From contig JAZUBU010000015.1 in the NCBI GenBank assembly GCA_045638645.1, forward strand, positions 62,001 through 126,000: a stretch of DNA of 64,000 bases. The letters run 5' to 3'. The translations under genes and the position numbers were made by a program. A model generated the notes under the pieces. That model had not been told where the DNA came from, made no database searches, and saw nothing but the letters and a program-made list of their open reading frames with translations. Every line of letters begins with the position of its first letter. Position 1 is the first letter of the stretch. Source of the stretch: JAGCJX01 sp045638645 (GTDB lineage: Bacteria > Bacteroidota > Bacteroidia > Bacteroidales > UBA932). Of the stretch, positions 59,708 to 64,000 are shown piece after piece.

Positions 59708-61152
59708 AACAAAGACAGGCTTTGAGGCAGGGTTTTCGTAAAGAATTTCTTGATGGCGTTGAGGTACGTTTCTGCGTTGAACAACGACGAATCCTTCGTG
59801 GACTTGATGGTCAGGAATACCCCAATGGGCAAGAGCACGAGGGTAGAAATGAAGGCCCCGAACAACGGGGTGATCACACCATCCCGGGCCAGTTTTTTGC
59901 CGGAGATATCCACTACCCAGTAAACCACGAAGAACATGGCTGAAATGATGACCGGCGTACCCAATCCACCTTTGCGGATGATGGCTCCCATCGGGGCTCC
60001 GATGAAGAAGAAAATCAAGCAGGCAAAAGAGAGGGTGAATTTCCGGAACGATTCCAGGTTGATGCGTCGCAGCGAATGGGCATACGGGTAAATCTCGCGG
60101 TCGTAGGATTCCAATACGGAGATGTTGTTGTTCAGGTTTTTGGCCGCCAAGGAGATGTTCCGTTGTTCTTCCCGGATGTTCTTCCAGATGTAGGCGGAGT
60201 CCAGTGTGTAGGGTTGTGTGATGTTTTTCCCTTTGAGGCTGTCCAACTGGAACCCGAAGAGGGTACCGTTGCCCACTCCGTACCGTTCTTTCTGTTTGGC
60301 AAACGTTTGGGCGTAAAGGATGGAGATGGAGTCCCGGTCGTGGCTGAGTTCCTTGAGGTCCTGTGCCATGATTTCATTGCCGTAGCGGTCTTCTTCCGAT
60401 TTTTGGAAACTGTAGTTTTCCAGTGGAATGATGACTTCCTGCCGTTTGAAATGAATCCGGTTGACAACAAAGGTGGTATCCCGGTATTTGCGGGTATTGT
60501 CTTCTTCGTAGGAGATGCCATCAAAAAGGATGAAGATCAAGGCACTCTTGTCTGCATTCGATTTGATGAGCCCGGAGTCGGCCACGGCCACGCTGGTGTT
60601 TCCGTTCCGTTCCTTGTGGTCATACACCATCACGTCGTACATCATGTCGGTTTCTTTGTTGTGACCGCTGATGCGCAACGTAAAACCTTCGATACCGTTG
60701 TAGAAGGTTCCGGTCGGAATTTTGATTTCCTCTTTGGTCCGTCCGATGTCGTATTGCAAGGTGTAAATTTTGTTGAAGGCAATGGGAATCAGTTTGTTGG
60801 AGACAAAGAATGCCCCGATGCTGATACCGACAGCGATGACAACCAGCGGGATGAGTATGCGTTGCAGGGAAATGCCGGCCGCTTTCATGGCCAGCAGCTC
60901 GTTGTTTTCTCCCAAGTTACCCAGCGTCATGATGGAAGCCAACAGCGTTGCCAGAGGCAAGGCATGTGGCATCATGGTTACCGAACCCCAGAAGAGGAAT
61001 TCCAGGATGATCCAGATGCCCAGTCCTTTGCCGACCAGATCGTCAACGTATAACCAAAGGGTGTTCATCACGAAGATGAACGCCACAATGAGAAAGGTCA
61101 ACAGAAAGGGTCCGGCAAAGGACCTGATCAGGAACTGGTCGAGTTTCTTCAC
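59680..61152 (-). CDS. LptF/LptG family permease (probably LptF)
   Basis: This 490-residue protein has the same architecture as the permease at 57645. An N-terminal coupling helix (MKKLDQFLIRSFAGPF) and three helices are followed by a long periplasmic domain with a coiled-coil insert (about 250-355), then three C-terminal helices. The extra length is typical of one of the two Bacteroidota permeases. It overlaps fmt by 28 bp and starts 7 bp after the alaS stop. Confidence 0.9.
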   Translation of the reverse strand: MKKLDQFLIRSFAGPFLLTFLIVAFIFVMNTLWLYVDDLVGKGLGIWIILEFLFWGSVTMMPHALPLATLLASIMTLGNLGENNELLAMKAAGISLQRILIPLVVIAVGISIGAFFVSNKLIPIAFNKIYTLQYDIGRTKEEIKIPTGTFYNGIEGFTLRISGHNKETDMMYDVMVYDHKERNGNTSVAVADSGLIKSNADKSALIFILFDGISYEEDNTRKYRDTTFVVNRIHFKRQEVIIPLENYSFQKSEEDRYGNEIMAQDLKELSHDRDSISILYAQTFAKQKERYGVGNGTLFGFQLDSLKGKNITQPYTLDSAYIWKNIREEQRNISLAAKNLNNNISVLESYDREIYPYAHSLRRINLESFRKFTLSFACLIFFFIGAPMGAIIRKGGLGTPVIISAMFFVVYWVVDISGKKLARDGVITPLFGAFISTLVLLPIGVFLTIKSTKDSSLFNAETYLNAIKKFFTKTLPQSLSLLWKSTKKKA

Positions 61153-61159
61153 GTCAGGA

Positions 61160-63778
61160 TTATGCTTTTACGGCGTTTTCAATCAAGGTGTCCAAAGCCT
61201 GTTGCAGACCGTCGGTGATTTTGCCTCCGGCTGTCGCCAGGAATTTTTGGCCACCGCCACCACCCTGGATGAAACGGGCGGCTACTTTGATATCTTTGGA
61301 GGCATCCTTGCCAGCTGCCACGAGGTCATCGCTGTACATCAAAACCAAGGCCGGTTTGTCCGGTGCTGCCAGGAAGGCTGCGGCAAAGACGGCGTTGGTG
61401 CTGTCTTTATGCAGTTGGAATGCCAGGTCTTTGACCATTTCGGTGGTGTAGTTGCCACGGAGTTTGTACACGGTGATGCCGTTGATGACTTCTCCTTGTT
61501 CGGCAATGCTCTTCTTCAGGTTTTGGACGCGTTCCCGGTTCATTTCTTCCACAGTCTTGCGGTAGCTTTCGTTTTCTGCGAAGAGTTTGGCGATGGACTG
61601 TACCAAGTTGGGTGTCTGACCGAACATTTCACGGATGGCTTGGATCTGGTCTTCCATTGTTTCGATGCTGTTTTCGGCTTGACGGCCTGTTACCGCTTCG
61701 ATCCGGCGCACACCGGCGGCTACCGCCGATTCAGAGAGGATGCGGAAATAACCGATGTTACCGGTGGCTTCGACGTGGGTGCCCCCGCACAATTCGGCTG
61801 AATCACCAAAGCGGATGACGCGTACACGGTCACCGTATTTTTCACCAAACAAGGCCATGGCTCCCAATTCGCGGGCTTGCTCGATGGGAAGGTCGCGGAA
61901 TTCTTCCTTGCCGATGTTTTGGCGGATGAGTTCGTTGACGCGGCGTTCCACTTCGCGGAGTTTTTCAGGAGTGATTTTCTCGTAGTGGGAGAAGTCGAAA
62001 CGGAAGGAATCTGCATTGACACTCGAACCTTTTTGTTCGATGTGGGTGCCGATCAGTTCCCGCAAGGCAAAGTGGAGTAAGTGGGTGGCCGAGTGGTTGT
62101 TGGTGGTATCCTGGCGACGTTGCAGGTCTATGCTGGCGTGGAAGGTCGCTGTAGGATCACTCGGGAGGCGGTCAGCCAAATGGATGTTGAGGTTGTTTTC
62201 TTTGATCGTGTTGGTGATTTTGATGGTTTCGTTGGCGTTGGCCAATACACCACTGTCACCAGCCTGTCCACCACTTTCGGCATAGAACGGACTTTGGTCC
62301 AACACGATTTGCACCAGTTCCTTGTTGCGGGATTTGACGGTTCTGTATTTCAAGATGCGGACATCCGCTTCGCTTTCGTCATAGCCGATGAAGGCGGATG
62401 TTTTTTCGGGAAGGATTTCAATCCAGTCGCTTTCTTCTACGGCCGCTGCATTGCGGGCTCGTTCTTTCTGTTTGCCCAGTTCGCGTTCGAAGCCTTCCAG
62501 GTCAATGCTGTATCCTTTTTCCTTGGCAATCAGTTCGCTCAAGTCAATCGGGAAGCCGAAGGTGTCGTACAAGGTGAAGGCGTCTTCGCCGGAGATGACT
62601 TTGGTCGCCTGTGATTTTTCAAGGATCTGGTCGATTAGTTTGATTCCTTTGTCCAAAGTTCTCAGGAACGCTTCCTCTTCTTCTTTGATGACGCGTTCAA
62701 TCAGGGTTTGCTGGCTTTGGAGTTCCGGATAGGCTTCGCCCATTTCTCGGATCAGTGCCGGTACCAGGCGGCAGAGGAAAGGTGTGTTGACACCCAGGAA
62801 GGTGTAGGCATAGCGGACGGCACGACGGAGGATGCGGCGGATGACATAACCTGCCTTCACGTTGGAGGGCAGCTGGCCGTCCGCGATGGAGAAGCTGATG
62901 GCTCGGATATGGTCGGCGATCACGCGCATCGCCACTTCGGTTTCTTTCGACTCTTCGTATTTGCGGCCGCTCAACCGGGAAATTTCTCCGATGAGGTGTT
63001 GGAACAGGTCTCCTTCGTAGTTGCTCTTGTTGCCGTTGATGGCCATGACCAGACGTTCCAGCCCCATACCGGTGTCCACGTGTTTCTTGGGAAGCGGTTC
63101 CAGCGAACCGTTGGCTTTGCGGTTGAATTGGATAAAGACGAGGTTCCAGATTTCAATGACCAGGTGGTGGCCTTTGTTGACGAGTTCAACACCCGGGACA
63201 GCAGCCCGTTCTTCTTCGCTGCGCAAGTCAATGTGGATCTCGCTGCAAGGACCACAGGGACCGGTCTCTCCCATTTCCCAGAAGTTGTCTTTCTTGTTGC
63301 CCAGGATGATGCGTTCCGCAGGCAGGTGTTGGAGCCAGTAGGTGCGTGCTTCGTTGTCCAGTTCCACACCTTCTTCGGGGTTGCCTTCAAAGATGGTTGC
63401 GTACAAACGGTTCGGGTCCAGTTTGTACACATCGGTCAGCAGTTCCCAAGCCCAGTCAATGGCTTCTTTTTTGAAATAATCTCCAAAACTCCAGTTGCCG
63501 AGCATTTCGAACATGGTGTGGTGGTAGGTATCGTGGCCCACTTCTTCCAGGTCGTTGTGTTTGCCGCTGACGCGCAAACATTTTTGGGTGTCAGCCACAC
63601 GGGGATAGCGGATCTCGCTGTTGCCCAAAAACCAATCTTTGAACTGGTTCATGCCGGCGTTGGTAAACATCAGGGTCGGGTCCCCCTTGACAACCATGGG
63701 TGCGGAGGGAACAATTTGGTGGCCTTTGGAGGCGAAAAACTCTAAAAATTTGGATCTTATCTCTTTTGAAGTCATCAT
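61160..63778 (-). CDS. alaS: Alanyl-tRNA synthetase
   Basis: This protein of about 872 residues begins [20 protein letters not shown]. The class II catalytic core has [15 protein letters not shown] and [13 protein letters not shown]. An editing domain has [12 protein letters not shown] and [13 protein letters not shown] (the HxxxH and CxxxH zinc ligands), and the protein ends in a DHHA1 domain. The listed start at 63778 (or 63775) is chosen because the upstream in-frame ATG at 63808 lies in the promoter. Confidence 0.97.
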   Translation of the reverse strand: MMTSKEIRSKFLEFFASKGHQIVPSAPMVVKGDPTLMFTNAGMNQFKDWFLGNSEIRYPRVADTQKCLRVSGKHNDLEEVGHDTYHHTMFEMLGNWSFGDYFKKEAIDWAWELLTDVYKLDPNRLYATIFEGNPEEGVELDNEARTYWLQHLPAERIILGNKKDNFWEMGETGPCGPCSEIHIDLRSEEERAAVPGVELVNKGHHLVIEIWNLVFIQFNRKANGSLEPLPKKHVDTGMGLERLVMAINGNKSNYEGDLFQHLIGEISRLSGRKYEESKETEVAMRVIADHIRAISFSIADGQLPSNVKAGYVIRRILRRAVRYAYTFLGVNTPFLCRLVPALIREMGEAYPELQSQQTLIERVIKEEEEAFLRTLDKGIKLIDQILEKSQATKVISGEDAFTLYDTFGFPIDLSELIAKEKGYSIDLEGFERELGKQKERARNAAAVEESDWIEILPEKTSAFIGYDESEADVRILKYRTVKSRNKELVQIVLDQSPFYAESGGQAGDSGVLANANETIKITNTIKENNLNIHLADRLPSDPTATFHASIDLQRRQDTTNNHSATHLLHFALRELIGTHIEQKGSSVNADSFRFDFSHYEKITPEKLREVERRVNELIRQNIGKEEFRDLPIEQARELGAMALFGEKYGDRVRVIRFGDSAELCGGTHVEATGNIGYFRILSESAVAAGVRRIEAVTGRQAENSIETMEDQIQAIREMFGQTPNLVQSIAKLFAENESYRKTVEEMNRERVQNLKKSIAEQGEVINGITVYKLRGNYTTEMVKDLAFQLHKDSTNAVFAAAFLAAPDKPALVLMYSDDLVAAGKDASKDIKVAARFIQGGGGGQKFLATAGGKITDGLQQALDTLIENAVKA

Positions 63779-63807
63779 AAAGCAGTCGTTTTCTAATAAA
63801 TCAACCA

Positions 63808-63843
63808 CAAAGATAGTTTTTTTATCAAAAATACATATATTTG
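63808..63843. promoter_or_regulatory. Divergent -7 boxes of alaS and the M23 peptidase gene
   Basis: TATCTTTG on the minus strand (63815-63808) lies 29 bp upstream of the alaS start. TATATTTG on the plus strand (63836-63843) lies 24 bp before the M23 gene start. -33 elements are weak. Confidence 0.55.
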
Positions 63844-63867
63844 CGCGTTATAACCCAGGTAAAAAGG

Positions 63868-64000
63868 ATGAAAAAATCAGCAAAAATCCGTTACAGACTC
63901 AACAGAGAGACACTGACTTACGAGGTGGTGGAAGTGTCCCAGCGGGAGCGCCGTCTTCGTCAGGTGTTGCTGTTTGTGCTGAGCTTTGTGGCTTTTTGCG
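63868..64000 (+). CDS. N-terminal part of a membrane-anchored M23 family peptidase
   Basis: The first 44 codons from ATG 63868 are in the window and run off the right edge. They read MKKSAKIRYRLNRETLTYEVV, then a basic stretch and the start of a membrane helix (LLFVLSFVAFC). This matches the N terminus of a Bacteroidota M23 peptidase commonly found divergent from alaS. The catalytic domain is not in the window, so the call rests on the N terminus and the neighbour. Confidence 0.6.
   Translation, partial: MKKSAKIRYRLNRETLTYEVVEVSQRERRLRQVLLFVLSFVAFC

Overview
The window looks like chromosomal DNA from a Bacteroidota, most likely a Bacteroidales. The evidence is the recurring promoter form TTTG-N19/21-TAnnTTTG in many gaps, the split LptF/LptG permeases, a DUF4783 protein, eukaryote-type glycogen enzymes (GH13_8, and a GT3 synthase fused to a GT35 phosphorylase), a queuine tRNA-ribosyltransferase without zinc cysteines, and many Cys-anchored lipoproteins. 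I cannot name a genus. Most of the window is densely packed housekeeping DNA, with no insertion sequence, CRISPR array or rRNA seen.

Layout: 1-660 is the start of the division/cell-wall (dcw) cluster (mraZ-rsmH, leftward) with four 10-bp MraZ-box-like repeats. 770-2416 is a lipoprotein with three Ig-like repeats and an IdeS/Mac-type (C66) cysteine protease domain. 2646-5566 holds an M81 (MlrC-like) lipoprotein and an M23 peptidase. 5556-13189 is a leftward run: cmk-ispH-efp, then a hypothetical gene, M16 peptidase, O-methyltransferase, dnaX and lptB. 13251-19421 holds a Ppx/GppA phosphatase, a sigma-54 activator without a DNA-binding domain, and, convergent with it, a 1192-residue NtrY-like sensor kinase downstream of rlmH. 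19493-23950 holds a DUF4783 gene and the leftward set yihA-prs-nadE-small membrane protein-der.

24040-37446 is a rightward run: xseA-xseB, a complete glycogen block (branching enzyme, debranching enzyme, GT4, GH57, GT3-GT35 fusion), ribF and a small anchored protein. greA, a HIT protein and a redox-dead TlpA-like lipoprotein follow.

39480-45503 (leftward) is the most interesting block. It encodes a C39-peptidase ABC transporter, two small double-glycine leader peptides, a TolC-like channel and an HlyD-like adaptor, with tsaB overlapping the end. Upstream of the transporter lie a terminator-like RNA structure and a 48-residue membrane ORF. Together they form a self-contained system that would process and export a pair of related peptides, probably a two-peptide bacteriocin or signal.

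45623-52866 holds cvpA, ileS (divergent, with interlocked promoters), a DksA-like gene, lspA and a DPP-IV-like peptidase. At 53083 is tRNA-Ser(UGA), followed by a dense cluster of inverted repeats. 53517-56456 is a twice-repeated module of secreted beta-barrel-like protein plus lipoprotein, of unknown function. The window ends with tgt, lptG, fmt, lptF, alaS and the start of an M23 peptidase gene.
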